NCBI GenBank assembly: GCA_022266195.1
Contig: WHVY01000003.1
Span: 3,534,001 to 3,598,000 of the forward strand
Length of the DNA: 64,000 bases
Direction: 5' to 3'
DNA from: Tetranychus cinnabarinus
Lineage: Eukaryota > Arthropoda > Arachnida > Trombidiformes > Tetranychidae
Below are positions 10,136-20,577 of the stretch, in pieces. A program made the translations under genes and the position numbers. The first letter of the stretch is position 1; the number at the start of each line of letters is the position of its first letter. Under the pieces are notes generated by a model. It saw nothing but the letters and a program-made list of their open reading frames with translations, was not told where the DNA came from and did no database searches.

Positions 10136-12439
10136 AGCCAATAACAAACGAAGCGCAAAAATCAAACAATAGCAACAGCAGATTCAGATGAAAACAAGGA
10201 ATTAATTATCAAAAACTGTTACCGAAGACTCAAAAATAATATGAAATAGCAATTTTTCAACTAAATTCAACAATAATAATCAACAATTCCAACCCATTGG
10301 CAAACTAAAGCGAAATGAAAAAATCCAACATTCACTTAATACAAAAACAAATGAAGCAACACAAGGAAAACCATAGATGATTTTGTTTTACCAGATTAAC
10401 ATTCACAACAAACACTTACATAAAATTAATCACTCACAGAGTCTCACTAGATTTATCATGTAATTAACTTTTCAGTTAATCTGCTTTTATTTTTGTCATC
10501 ATAATCTGTTACATTGATAATAATTGAAATATTTTTCCCCTCGCAAAACACAAAAAAAAACAAAACCTTTTCTCTTGCCAAAATCAAATAGAGCTGAAGC
10601 TATTGTCGTAGTCCTTATTAAAACATGTTGAATAAGACAAGAAATTACAAATCTATTCCGATAACATAGTTAAATATAAATACATTGATTAATATTAATA
10701 ATGTAACACTTTTAAATTAACAGAGTAAGAGTTTTAAACAAAAAACATATCAATATTTTCGATTGAAAAAATAGAGAAACGCTCAGATTCCTTATTCTTA
10801 TTCTTCCTTTTCATTTCTTTCTCTTCTTATCCCAACCCAATTTTGGGTTATTTGTTACTAATGTTAATAAAAGTTGAAAATAATCATGTCTTAGATGGTC
10901 AAGTTAATTGTCAATGGTTAATTTGTTGATGCAATTTACAATGGTTTTAAACGCTGATTATTATTCACTGTCAATGGTCACAATGTTTCAACGTTTAATC
11001 ACTTGGCCGCGACATTAACTGCCTACGAATTTTTCTTACCTGATTCTCGATCTGGTAATTGTCGAGTGATTGTAACAATAATGCAACTATCAATGATAAT
11101 GACGATATAATACAGTAATAAGAAGAAACCATTCCAATAAATTTGGCAACAACACTTTGAATTGTCATCATAAATGGTCATTGAAAATACGTGAAAACAA
11201 TAAAAAACTAAAATCTCAAAATGTTTTCATCTTGATTGTTTCAAAAAAGTACATTAATAAATTTGCAAAGCTTTTAATTTCAAGTTTTCATAATTTTTTG
11301 ACGCTTTAATCAATTTTTTCACTATACGATAATGTCATTCAATTGGATGACTGATTTATCCGATCATGTTAAGTGTTATTGAAATAAGCGGCTTTTTCCC
11401 ACCATTCACAGTGCTTCACTTTCAAACGAACACATTACATTTTAACTTACATGTTATACACCCGTAACCCATTGAGGTAACCCAAACTTTCGCACCTTTA
11501 ATCAGTCCTTATTGAGGAACTTTTTTGGGTCTAAAAACAAGGTCTCGGTAACAGTAACTCATGTAATGATCAATGTAAGTTTTCATTAAAATATTTTTTT
11601 GTCAAAAAATTAGCTTAAACAATTGAAACTTAATTATGTTAACTTTTATAATAAATCTTACTTTTGCTGTTAGAATTATTTTAATTGTCTGAGCGAAGCG
11701 AAGACATATGAGGTGAAAATGAGAATTTTTGTTCGACGATAACTCAAAAATAATAATCACGATTTTGATGAAATCTTGAGAATAGCTTGCTATAAGGGTC
11801 GAAATTTACTGTATAGTTTTTGGTGAAGATTGGCCCAGTCCCAAAATTTGGGGATATTTTCTATCAATAGAGGGCGCCAAAACAATTTGTCTCAACACTC
11901 TAATGCACTAAATTTTTATTCTTCTACAAACCTACCAAGACTCGAAACTTAACTCGAATGCTCGACTTTTTGCCTGCACTCTTTTTAAATAAGAACTTCT
12001 TTCGATAACATCAACACATCAAATTAAAAATATTTGAAATTGCATATCAAAAGCTCGGACTACACTGTTTGCAGTAAATCTAGTGCAAAAAATTGACTAT
12101 AGATCTCACTGTAATCAGAACAGGAAAACTTGTTAGAAGCTGCTTTATAAACAAAATAGTTGATGGATTCTTTGCTGATTTCTTTAAGCTTGTTAAGAGT
12201 TTAGTTTCAAAGTCTGTTTAATTCTTAGTTCAGTTTGACTTTTTATTATCTTTCTATGAAAGGAGATAATTATTATCGACTGTAATTATAACAACCCTTG
12301 CCATGAAGATACAACAGCGACATGTTGACCAGCTTGGATTGAAGTGCAAGGAAAAAAGCTGACTTGTTTGTTTCAACATTGAAGGATCATCTCAAAACTA
12401 ACCTCAGATTATTGTTGTTTGGGCAATTGTTTTTTTATA
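10136..12439. other. intergenic, AT-rich, with a repeat-like patch
   Basis: 2.3 kb between the GTPase and the reductase genes. The first few hundred bases are probably 3' UTR of the GTPase. A patch at 11690-11900 differs in character from its surroundings (GAGCGAAGCGAAG, then a palindrome-poor stretch ending in AGAGGGCGCC at 11869-11878) and may be a remnant of a dispersed repeat. No coding potential seen. Confidence 0.4.
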
Positions 12440-13966
12440 ATGGATCCAAGTTTGATTATATTTTTAATTTTGACATCTTTGGTTATTGTCATCACTTTAA
12501 TAATTTTGTTTATTATAAGCCTTGACTCTGACCTGACTCTCTACTTTGCTGAAAAATTTGGCAAATCCATTAGTAAGTATCCATTTATACCTAAATTTTT
12601 CTCCCTTTTCCTCGTTTTATTTTTAACTTGTTGATTGCAATAACAGTGACAAACAACAGCAGCAATTATTTAATTGAATTGTTGTATGTTTTACTATCTG
12701 TAGATTAAATATTAGTAATCTATCATGTCAGCACAACACATGCAGAATCTAATATTGACAGAGAGTAATAATTTTCTCTTTCATATGTTGCAGTAATCCT
12801 AAAATCGTATATTGCATTCAAAATGTATTACAATGTATTATAATTTCACTATTCATTATTTTTATCAATATCACAGGTGGTTTGAAAGGAAAAGTGGTTT
12901 GGATTACAGGAGCATCCAGTGGTATTGGTGAATCTCTTACTTATTTGCTGGCTAAAAACGGCTGCAAGCTTATTATCTCTGCTACCACTAAAGACCGATT
13001 GGATAATGTCCGGCTTAATTGTATTTCTGAAGGTTGTTACGATCTCACATCAAATGAATCTAAACTATGATGCTAACTACATTTAAATGTTTAAACGTGG
13101 TATTTGTATTCATATTTTAAAGGTGTACCTGAGAAGGATATTTTGGCTTTGGTCTTTGATATGAAAGATTTTAAAGTTCATTCTGAGATGGTCGAAAAGG
13201 CGATAAAAACATTTGGAAGAGTACGTATAAATGACATTTCGTCTGTTAACATGGATAAAGTTTTCGATAATTTAACTTTTGAACTCTTAATTATCGAACT
13301 GCTTTTTAGATAGATGTGTTGGTCAATAATGCTGGCAGATCACAAAGGGCTTCCTTCAATGAGATTGATGTGTCCGTCGATGAAGAATTGTACAAAATCA
13401 ATACTCTAGGGCCAGTTAACTTAACTAGATTGGTTTTAAAACATTGGGAACAAACAGATAGCGCGGGAGCGATTGCTGTAGTAACTAGTGTTGCTGGTAA
13501 ACTTGGGGCGCCATTTTCAGCATCGTATACTGCAAGTAAACACGCACTTCATGTATGTGATTGGAAACTGCCATTTTGTGATTTTTACAGTAATGATATA
13601 TTCAAAAATCTCTTCTTTTTTCAGGGTTATTTTGAATGCTTACGAGTTGAATCTTTTCGTAAAAATATTAAAATCACAATGTGCTGTCCAGGTCCAGTTG
13701 AATCGAGAGTTCTGGAAAATGCTTATACTGGACAAATTGGTGAAACTGTTGGACGGAAACATCCAGAGGAAATGAAAAGAATGTCATCTGATAGATGTGC
13801 AAAGTTGATTGCTGTTTCAATAGTTAATGAATTAGATGAAGCTTGGATGTCTATTCAGCCACCCTTGCTATTTCTATACTTCAACCAATATGCTCCGAGT
13901 GTCTTCAAATTTATCAGCTCCATCTTCTTTGATCCTAAAGTTGCTCATAAAATAAGAGACGGTTAA
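12440..13966 (+). CDS. DHRS7: short-chain dehydrogenase/reductase, DHRS7-like, ER-membrane anchored
   Basis: Exons 12440-12572, 12877-13032, 13123-13220, 13310-13552 and 13625-13966 give 323 residues. Order of parts: an N-terminal hydrophobic anchor (about residues 4-28), the DHRS7-typical DLTLYFAEKFG segment, the cofactor site TGASSGIG (55-62), NNAG (135-138), the catalytic Ser region and YTASK (Tyr202, Lys206), then CCPGPV and a C-terminal membrane-proximal region. DHRS7 enzymes are NADP(H)-dependent ER-membrane reductases of steroids and other carbonyls; substrate preference cannot be read here. The donor of exon 2 (GTTGTT) is weak, but phase and protein continuity (ISEG to VPEKDILAL) support it. 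Intron 4 (13553-13624) is 72 bases, in frame and stop-free. A polyadenylation signal lies at 14157-14162. Start at ATG 12440; an upstream TTG is in frame but not needed. Confidence 0.88.
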
Positions 13967-14156
13967 TTGTAAATTGGACTACTTAAAATAGCAAAAATAT
14001 AATAGAAGTATTCAAGGAATGGTAGAAATATGAGCACAAACTTATTGCAAATTAGTAATTGATAAAATTTTAGCAAAACTATTTTCATGCTATTTCAGTG
14101 CAATATGCATTAAAATTTTATAAATTTCATACTCTGGATAATTTCCACTATTACAA

Positions 14157-14162
14157 AATAAA
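14157..14162 (+). terminator. polyadenylation signal of the DHRS7-like gene
   Basis: AATAAA 191 bases after the stop codon at 13964-13966. Confidence 0.5.
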
Positions 14163-14274
14163 GTCTTACACTGAAAACTAAAAAGTATTTCAGATCACAA
14201 AGTTACTTTTGTTAGCCGATCATGATCCAATTTCTTGATATTATTTATCTTTTCCCAACTCATGTCACTCAATC

Positions 14275-14480
14275 TCAGTCTCCATGATCATTGACGGTCA
14301 TAGCTTTTGAATCGGCATCTGTACCAGCACAATGGATAACCCTACGTCCCATGCAAAGTAGTGGAGTTTCAAACTTTTTTCACCAAAATCGGCTTTACCA
14401 CCACACATGAAGGTTAGAACAACAGCACCAGAAAAAGGAGTATCTAGGAGATCAGTACCAGCATTGCTTCTTAAAGTGAT
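14275..14480 (-). pseudogene. degenerate coding relic, family not recognised
   Basis: On the minus strand a protein-like reading runs from about 14480 (ITLRSNAGTDLLDTPFSG and GAVVLTFMCGG) to a homopolymer at 14375-14380. After a one-base frame change it continues as ETPLLCMGRRVIHCAGTDAD to a TGA at 14275-14277. Both parts have coding-like composition, with Gly, Cys and Arg codons uncommon in the AT-rich intergenic background. No intact frame links them and I do not recognise the family. A hydrophobic ATG-initiated segment (MRWKPFLFFFIVAILV) lies a little further upstream, near 14590-14613, and may or may not belong to it. The relic sits immediately downstream of the copia insertion, between it and DHRS7. 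Confidence 0.35.
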
Positions 14481-14654
14481 CTTTGATAAGTAGATTTAAG
14501 TTCGTTTAATTTGGCAACTGGTTCTAAATGAGAAAATAGAGGAGTGGAATAAACGAAACAAGTATTGCCACAATAAAGAAAAATAAGAATGGTTTCCACC
14601 TCATTTTCAGAGTGTTCAGATGTGAGCTATAATTTTTTTTCAAAAGTTGGTTTA

Positions 14655-14659
14655 ATATT
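14655..14659. repeat. target-site duplication, left copy
   Basis: ATATT directly abuts the left LTR and recurs at 18207-18211 directly after the right LTR. Five bases is the normal duplication length for Ty1/copia integration. Confidence 0.9.
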
Positions 14660-14851
14660 TGTTAAATATTTCGTTTAGACTGTATTAGTTTAATCATGAA
14701 CACTTGAACGGAGTAATCAAGACTAACTTTAATAATGTAATAATGAAATCAAGTAAAATCAAGGATAATCGTAAAGGATAGATAAATGTATTAATTGCTC
14801 TAATTGTGAATGGACAACAATACTGTTCATTGTTAACTGTTAACTTCAACA
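14660..14851 (-). repeat. 3' LTR of the copia element
   Basis: 192 bases, TG at the left edge and CA at the right, identical by eye to 18015-18206. In element orientation this is the downstream LTR. Confidence 0.93.
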
Positions 14852-14861
14852 GCCACCCTTG
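14852..14861 (-). other. polypurine tract of the copia element
   Basis: On the minus strand the ten bases just before the 3' LTR read AAGGGTGGC-like purine-rich sequence, in the position where plus-strand DNA synthesis is primed. Confidence 0.55.
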
Positions 14862-14881
14862 TTGTCATTTCACAACGAGTT

Positions 14882-17800
14882 TCAATCAACTGTCCATAAA
14901 ATTTCTGTTGATAAGTTCATGAATCTTGGTCCAGGTAATGGCTTAGTCAGAAGGTCAGCTAAGTTATCAGCTGAAGAAATATAATTAAGATTGATTAATT
15001 TACTTTCTACTGCTTGTCTAATGAAATGATACTGAATATCAATATGTTTCGTTCTCGAATGATAAATAGGATTTTTAGCTAACTTCAATGCTCCTTGATT
15101 ATCACCAAATAATTCAACAATATCAATATCTATGCCCAATTGATTAAGCATCCTCATCAACCAGATTGCCTCTTTTGTTGCTGCAGTTAGCGCCATGTAC
15201 TCTGCTTCTGTAGTTGATAAAGCTACAGTTGCTTGCTTTTTGCTACTCCATGAAATCGGATTACCATTGAGTCTGAACAAATACCCAGTAAATGATTTTC
15301 TGTCGATCTTATCACCACCCCAATCTGAATCGGCAAAACCTTCTAAATTAAACATGCATTTATTATTCCCTAGTTTTATTCCTAATTTTGCAGTTGCCTT
15401 CAAATATCGAAACACTCTTTTAACTGCTGACCAATGATGTTCTTCTGGTTTCGAGTTAAATTGGGATAAAATACTAACAATAATGGCCAAGTCTGGTCTT
15501 GTACAGGTTACAAGATAATTCAGAGAACCAGTAGCACTTTGATAACGAGTAACAAACGATTCGTTTTGGGTTAGATTTTTAGGTTGAGTTTGAGCAATAT
15601 TCATGTTACCATCATATGGAGTCTTAACACTCTTACATTGAGTCATTTGAAATTTGTCAAGTATCTCATTAATATATCGTTCTTGAAATAGATAAATGAC
15701 ACTTTCTTTTCTGTCCCACTTCATGTTAATACCGAGAAATTGTTCAATATTTGCAATAATTGTCATATCGAACTTAAGATTAAGTTGATTTTTCAATTCA
15801 ACCAAACATTTTTCGTTCGATCCAATGGCAAGAAGATCATCGACATAAAGAATTATGAAGATTTCATCTGATTCACGTTTTCGCCTGAATATACAAGTAT
15901 CATTGTTCAAATTGGTAAAACCAATACTTTTCAAAGTTCCATTAACTTCTTTAAACCAAACCAATGCTGCTTGTTTCAATCCATAAATACTTTTTCTCAA
16001 TTTACAAACTTTACCTTCATCTTGTACAAAACCATCGGGCTGTTTCATGTACACAGTTTCAGTTAGTTCACCATTGAGGAAAGCAGTTTTTACATCCATT
16101 TGGATTAAGGTCATTTGTTTTACCATTGCAATACAAAGTACAGCTCGAATAGATGTGAACTTGCTAACTGGTGAAAAGGTCTCATCATAGTCAACAAATG
16201 GAATTTGCTTGAAGCCTTTAGCAACCAATCTTGCCTTAGCTCGATTGATCGAACCATCACTATTCAACTTGTAAGTAAATACCCAACGACAATCAATTAC
16301 ATTCATTTCATCCTGATGATCAACCAATTCCCATGTTTTGTTAGCAATCAATGAATCCATTTCTTGCGATTGATCTCTTCTCGCCATCAAATAAACAAAT
16401 GTCTTCTTACTGAAGTCATCAATAAACGTTTGAAAATATTTATTACCACCAATTGACTCAACTGGCATAGGACCACAAATGTCACTATGAATTAAGTCAA
16501 GACATTCAGATGACTTAGAGGTTGACTCTTCGAATGGTTTTCTTGTTTGTTTACCGTAGAGACATGACTCACAAGTTTTAACAATATCATGGTTTACTTG
16601 TTTCGATAATTTGAGTTTCTCCTCTTTAACCAACCTTTCAACAGTTCGAACATTACAATGACCTAATCTTCGATGCCATAAAACAGTTTCATCAATTTTC
16701 AGTTCATTTGCAATACTACATTGAACAGAAGAGTTTACAATATTTTTGATCTGATATAAACCATTAATCAACTTTGCTTCAATCAATAACCGATTTTTAC
16801 CATTTTTTATCGAACAATATCCAGCTTCAATCAAAATCTTAGCACCATTGGCACTTGCAACTGACATTGATAATAGATTCTTACCCAATTTAGGAATGTA
16901 ATAAGTATTCATTAGATTAATAACATTGATACCACCAGTTGTTTCAATTTTCAATGTTACTGTACCAATACCAATAGCATTAATTTTACTGTCATCTGCA
17001 AGTGTAATTGGTACATTTTCAATATATTTGAAATCAGAAAACCATTTAAGATTGTTGACCATGTGAGAAGAAGCACCAGAGTCAATATACCATTGATCAA
17101 CATGGTTAGTTCCAGTATTAACCATGAGTGCTGAAACGTTAACAGAATCAGAAGCATCTTTCATCTTATCTTCGTCATTCTGTTTCTTTTTACACTCTCG
17201 AGCCCAATGACCTTTTTGCTTACAATAATTGCACTTTCCAAAGCGCTTTTGTCTTAATTTATTAGCGTTCATTGCCTTGATTTGCTTCTTGTTGTTGTTG
17301 TTGATACTCAATTTACTGGTTAGCAAAGCAATCTGACTATCATTATTTGCTATATCAAGGTTTAGCTTACGATTATACTCCTCGAGAACACGACCTTTAA
17401 CAAAATTGAAGTCAATTTTTGCTGAACCGAATTGAGATTCAAGGGAAACAATCAGAGTTTCATATGTACTCGGTAAACTTTGAAGTAATGCAATAACCAT
17501 GTCATTATCACTGACAGTCTGATTGATAGCTTCTAATTTTTGCTTTAAATCAATAAGAGTATTAATATGCTTGACCATATCCCCAGATATATATTTAATA
17601 TTCAATAATTGTTTGCGTAAATTGAACTGATTTGCAAGACAAATTTTCTCAAAATTTTCGCAAAGACTAATCCAAGCAGCTCTTGGATCTTTCGAGTCTC
17701 TGATGAGAGTTAAAAACTGATCCTCGACATTAAGAGCAATCAATCTCATCAACTTCTTCTGCTTCTTAACAAAAGCAGTCAACTGTTGACCATTCAACTT

Positions 17801-17932
17801 ATCACCTTTCTCGTCACCGGTAAGAATATTCCACAAATCCAAATCTTCACAGATCAACTTAATCTTGAATTTCCAGTTAACCCAATTTTCCTGGTTTAAT
17901 TTTTCAAGTGATATAGATTTTGAATCTTCCAT
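14882..17932 (-). CDS. copia Gag-Pol polyprotein with in-frame integrase deletion
   Basis: Open frame of 1016 residues from ATG 17932 to a stop at 14882. Parts in order: a Gag domain (LNQENWVNWKFK near the start), a CCHC zinc knuckle CNYCKQKGHWARECKK (about 232-247), an aspartic protease with DSGAS (about 285), a pre-integrase zinc region HRRLGH...CESCLYGK, the start of the integrase core (IHSDICGPM, TFIDDFS), then reverse transcriptase (ARLVAKGFKQ, MDVKTAFLNGEL, YVDDLL at about 694) and RNase H (ADSDWGGD, STTEAEYMAL, DNQGALKLA). Integrase stops after ARRDQSQ and jumps directly to EMDSLIANKTWEL, the normal beginning of the RT region (near base 16370). The second catalytic Asp (in the DNGGEF-type motif) and the Glu (in the GVAER-type motif) are therefore absent, so the encoded integrase should be inactive. 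Confidence 0.93.
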   Translation of the reverse strand: MEDSKSISLEKLNQENWVNWKFKIKLICEDLDLWNILTGDEKGDKLNGQQLTAFVKKQKKLMRLIALNVEDQFLTLIRDSKDPRAAWISLCENFEKICLANQFNLRKQLLNIKYISGDMVKHINTLIDLKQKLEAINQTVSDNDMVIALLQSLPSTYETLIVSLESQFGSAKIDFNFVKGRVLEEYNRKLNLDIANNDSQIALLTSKLSINNNNKKQIKAMNANKLRQKRFGKCNYCKQKGHWARECKKKQNDEDKMKDASDSVNVSALMVNTGTNHVDQWYIDSGASSHMVNNLKWFSDFKYIENVPITLADDSKINAIGIGTVTLKIETTGGINVINLMNTYYIPKLGKNLLSMSVASANGAKILIEAGYCSIKNGKNRLLIEAKLINGLYQIKNIVNSSVQCSIANELKIDETVLWHRRLGHCNVRTVERLVKEEKLKLSKQVNHDIVKTCESCLYGKQTRKPFEESTSKSSECLDLIHSDICGPMPVESIGGNKYFQTFIDDFSKKTFVYLMARRDQSQEMDSLIANKTWELVDHQDEMNVIDCRWVFTYKLNSDGSINRAKARLVAKGFKQIPFVDYDETFSPVSKFTSIRAVLCIAMVKQMTLIQMDVKTAFLNGELTETVYMKQPDGFVQDEGKVCKLRKSIYGLKQAALVWFKEVNGTLKSIGFTNLNNDTCIFRRKRESDEIFIILYVDDLLAIGSNEKCLVELKNQLNLKFDMTIIANIEQFLGINMKWDRKESVIYLFQERYINEILDKFQMTQCKSVKTPYDGNMNIAQTQPKNLTQNESFVTRYQSATGSLNYLVTCTRPDLAIIVSILSQFNSKPEEHHWSAVKRVFRYLKATAKLGIKLGNNKCMFNLEGFADSDWGGDKIDRKSFTGYLFRLNGNPISWSSKKQATVALSTTEAEYMALTAATKEAIWLMRMLNQLGIDIDIVELFGDNQGALKLAKNPIYHSRTKHIDIQYHFIRQAVESKLINLNYISSADNLADLLTKPLPGPRFMNLSTEILWTVD

Positions 17933-18003
17933 GGTGTAAATAGGTTTCGTCAATGATTAATAAAACAATACCTTTAAACGCAACTAATAAACGAAGCACG
18001 ATG

Positions 18004-18014
18004 AGCCCATAACC
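18004..18014 (-). other. primer-binding site (initiator-Met tRNA type)
   Basis: Immediately internal to the 5' LTR the minus strand reads GGTTATGGGCT. This matches the internal (anticodon-arm) region of initiator methionine tRNA, the half-tRNA primer used by Drosophila copia, with one mismatch at the end. It confirms element orientation and class. Confidence 0.7.
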
Positions 18015-18206
18015 TGTTAAATATTTCGTTTAGACTGTATTAGTTTAATCATGAACACTTGAACGGAGTAATCAAGACTAACTTTAATAATGTAATAATG
18101 AAATCAAGTAAAATCAAGGATAATCGTAAAGGATAGATAAATGTATTAATTGCTCTAATTGTGAATGGACAACAATACTGTTCATTGTTAACTGTTAACT
18201 TCAACA
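18015..18206 (-). repeat. 5' LTR of the copia element
   Basis: 192 bases identical by eye to 14660-14851. In element orientation this is the promoter-bearing LTR. The right flank carries the second ATATT (18207-18211). Confidence 0.93.
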
Positions 18207-18211
18207 ATATT

Positions 18212-19216
18212 CTTTGACTATAGAGCTACTACATATGATTAAACATTTCAATCAGATTTCCATGATCAGCGCCAGCATTAATAATTTTTAAATGTAAGTA
18301 TTTTGGTTAAAATTAGAGCGCGAATCAGCTGGTTTGGATTTGTAGTCTTCTTGACAAGAGCATAAAATTCTTGTCCTTAGTTTATTCCTCATTTTAAATA
18401 TAATTAACTTTCAACTATAAATCAACTGCCATATTCATGATTTAATTGAAATAGAATAATCTTGTGCTTATAGATTAAATAACGATCCAAGTTAAGTGAT
18501 AAACTGGAGTGAAACCATACAGAATTTAATAATCTTCATAAGATTATCCACCGCTATGACAACAAGCGTAAGACTTGATATTTTGTTTTGCTTTTGATTT
18601 CTTGATTTTCAATATTAAACTCAAGTTTTCCTAATTTTTAATTTAGCGCCTTAACTTTCCTTTACGCTTAGCTGCCCAAGACTCAAAATAAATGGATGGT
18701 CTTTGTATGTAAACAAAGTTGTTTACTCCTAAAGCTCAACAAGCTTCAGCCTAAGGGGTTTCACTCATCTCATAAACGTCTAATTAAATTCAGGTCAATT
18801 CTAATCACCCAGGTCTCTCTATGGAAATTGGAAAGATACTTGAAATGGGTTATAATTGCTTAACCTGCTGAATTGCATCATTATTTTAAGTTCACATGAG
18901 TTTGTCATCTTTGACCGTAGTGTCATTTACCTTTCAATGCTTGAGATCTTTATAAAAAACTGTTCTCAGTACCGGGATTTTGCTAAATTAATCATATTTG
19001 TCACGTGTTGCTATCAACAATCCATCTTTTATTTGAAAAATTTTTAACGACCATAAAGAGGTAAGATAATATTGCTTTTGTTTATTTCCTTATCTTATAA
19101 TAATTAGACTTTTAGAGTTTCTTTGTTTAAGATTTTTCTTTATCATTCTTATTTACATATAATAATTTCTTATTTCTTTAATCTTCATTTTACAGACAGG
19201 CCAACACTTGCTAAAC
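18212..19216. promoter_or_regulatory. upstream region of SNM1A with probable 5' UTR intron
   Basis: Mostly AT-rich with no coding sequence. A good donor (AGAGGTAAGA, near 19061) and an acceptor (TTTTACAG ending at 19196) bracket about 135 bases just before the SNM1A start codon, so the gene probably has an intron in its 5' UTR. This is inference from splice-like signals only. Confidence 0.4.
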
Positions 19217-20577
19217 ATGGCTAAGCAGTTGAAAATTACGGCTTTCATGAAGGCTAAACCGAAATTGGAGGTGAAAACAGATGAACTTGGAGTGATTACT
19301 ATTGATGACAGTTCAATGTTTCGTAAATTTGAAGAGGATGATTTTGTTGAAGATTATGGAAACACTACTAAGCGTAAAAAGCAAGGATCTGTTAAACCTG
19401 CCATTAAAGAAGAAACACGGAATGGACCAAGATTGTGCCCTTTTTATAAGAAAATACCCGGAACCAAATTCGCTGTTGATGCCTTTAATTTTGGTCTAAT
19501 ACCTGGAATACAATTTTATTTTCTCACTCATTTTCACTCGGATCATTACAATGGTTTGAGAAAGTCTTTTGTTGGAACAATTGTTTGCAGTTCAATCACA
19601 GCCAAACTCGTGATGAGTCAAATAGGAGTTGCTGAGAATCAGTTTATTATCGTTGATCCACACCAGCCAACCATGATTGATGGTTCTAATGTGATCGCTG
19701 TCGATGCCTTTCATTGTCCTGGTGCAGTCATGTTTCTGATGATTATGCCAAATGGCAAAAGAATACTTCATACCGGAGATTTCAGAGCTTCACCTGAAAT
19801 GGAAAAGGACGTTTATCTTATTGAAAAACCAATCGATTCAATATACCTTGATACAACTTATTGTGATCCTAATTATAAATTCCCAGCCCAAAGTGAGACT
19901 TTAAAAGCCATTCAAAACATTACACTTAACCATCTCAAAATACATAAGAAAACCTTGATTGTCTGCGGAACTTATAGTATTGGAAAAGAGAAGGTGTTCA
20001 AAATAATTTGTAGCTCTTTAAAGTCAAATGTTTGGGTATCATCGGCAAAATTAAGGCTCATTAAATGTATAGATGATCCAGAAATCAACTCATATCTAGT
20101 TCATGAGAAAAGTAAAGCCCAAGTTCATGTTTTACCAATGAGAGATATTAATCACCAGGTAATTATTGTACCGTGTTTTACTTTTATAAATATCTAATCT
20201 AAACTTTGCGATTCCTTTGAAGGCTCTTCGTGATTATCTCAAACAATATGGTGAAAAATATACCTCATTATTAGCATTCAAGCCTACTGGCTGGACAGAA
20301 GGTGGAAAATCTTTAAGTGAACTAAAACCAAATGTGAAGGAAAATGTTACCATATATGGTAAGTTAACTAAAATTATTTAATATGATTTATTCTTACATT
20401 GTATTTTGACATATTTTTACAGGTGTTCCGTACAGTGAGCATTCGAGTTACTCCGAGCTAGAGCGGTTCATCAAATTTTTCAAACCCAAGCAAATCATAC
20501 CAACCGTCAATGTAGGGAATCCAAAGAAGAGAGAAAGTATGTTCAAAATTTTTGCTGATTGGAGATCAGAAAAATGA
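19217..20577 (+). CDS. DCLRE1A: SNM1A-like 5' exonuclease, DNA crosslink repair (DCLRE1A)
   Basis: Exons 19217-20158, 20223-20358 and 20423-20577 give 410 residues, start ATG 19217. SNM1A is the metallo-beta-lactamase/beta-CASP 5'-3' exonuclease that digests past interstrand crosslinks. Seen here: the metal motif HFHSDH (105-110), HCPGAVMFL, the HTGDFRASPE motif, YLDTTYCDP, CGTYSIGKEKVF, and the C-terminal VPYSEHSS and KPKQIIPTVNV. Human SNM1A is about 1040 residues with a long N-terminus and a ubiquitin-binding zinc finger; here the N-terminus is only about 75 residues and has no such finger. It does begin with a PCNA-box-like QLKITAFM (residues 4-11) followed by VITIDDSS (26-33), which fits a SUMO-interacting motif. 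DCLRE1B and DCLRE1C are less likely given the close match to SNM1A at the C-terminus. Confidence 0.9.

Larger units (their letters stand above)
14660..18206 (-). mobile_element. Ty1/copia LTR retrotransposon, complete ends, internally deleted
   Basis: A 3547-bp element on the minus strand: two 192-bp LTRs (14660-14851 and 18015-18206) that read as identical, each bounded by TG...CA (TGTT/AACA), a 5-bp target duplication ATATT, a primer-binding site next to the 5' LTR, a purine-rich tract next to the 3' LTR and one long open frame. Identical LTRs and an intact duplication mean a very recent insertion. Typical copia elements are about 5 kb with polyproteins of about 1400 residues; this one is shorter because the integrase core is missing while the reading frame is kept. 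It lies in the DHRS7-SNM1A intergenic space and interrupts no recognised gene. Confidence 0.95.
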
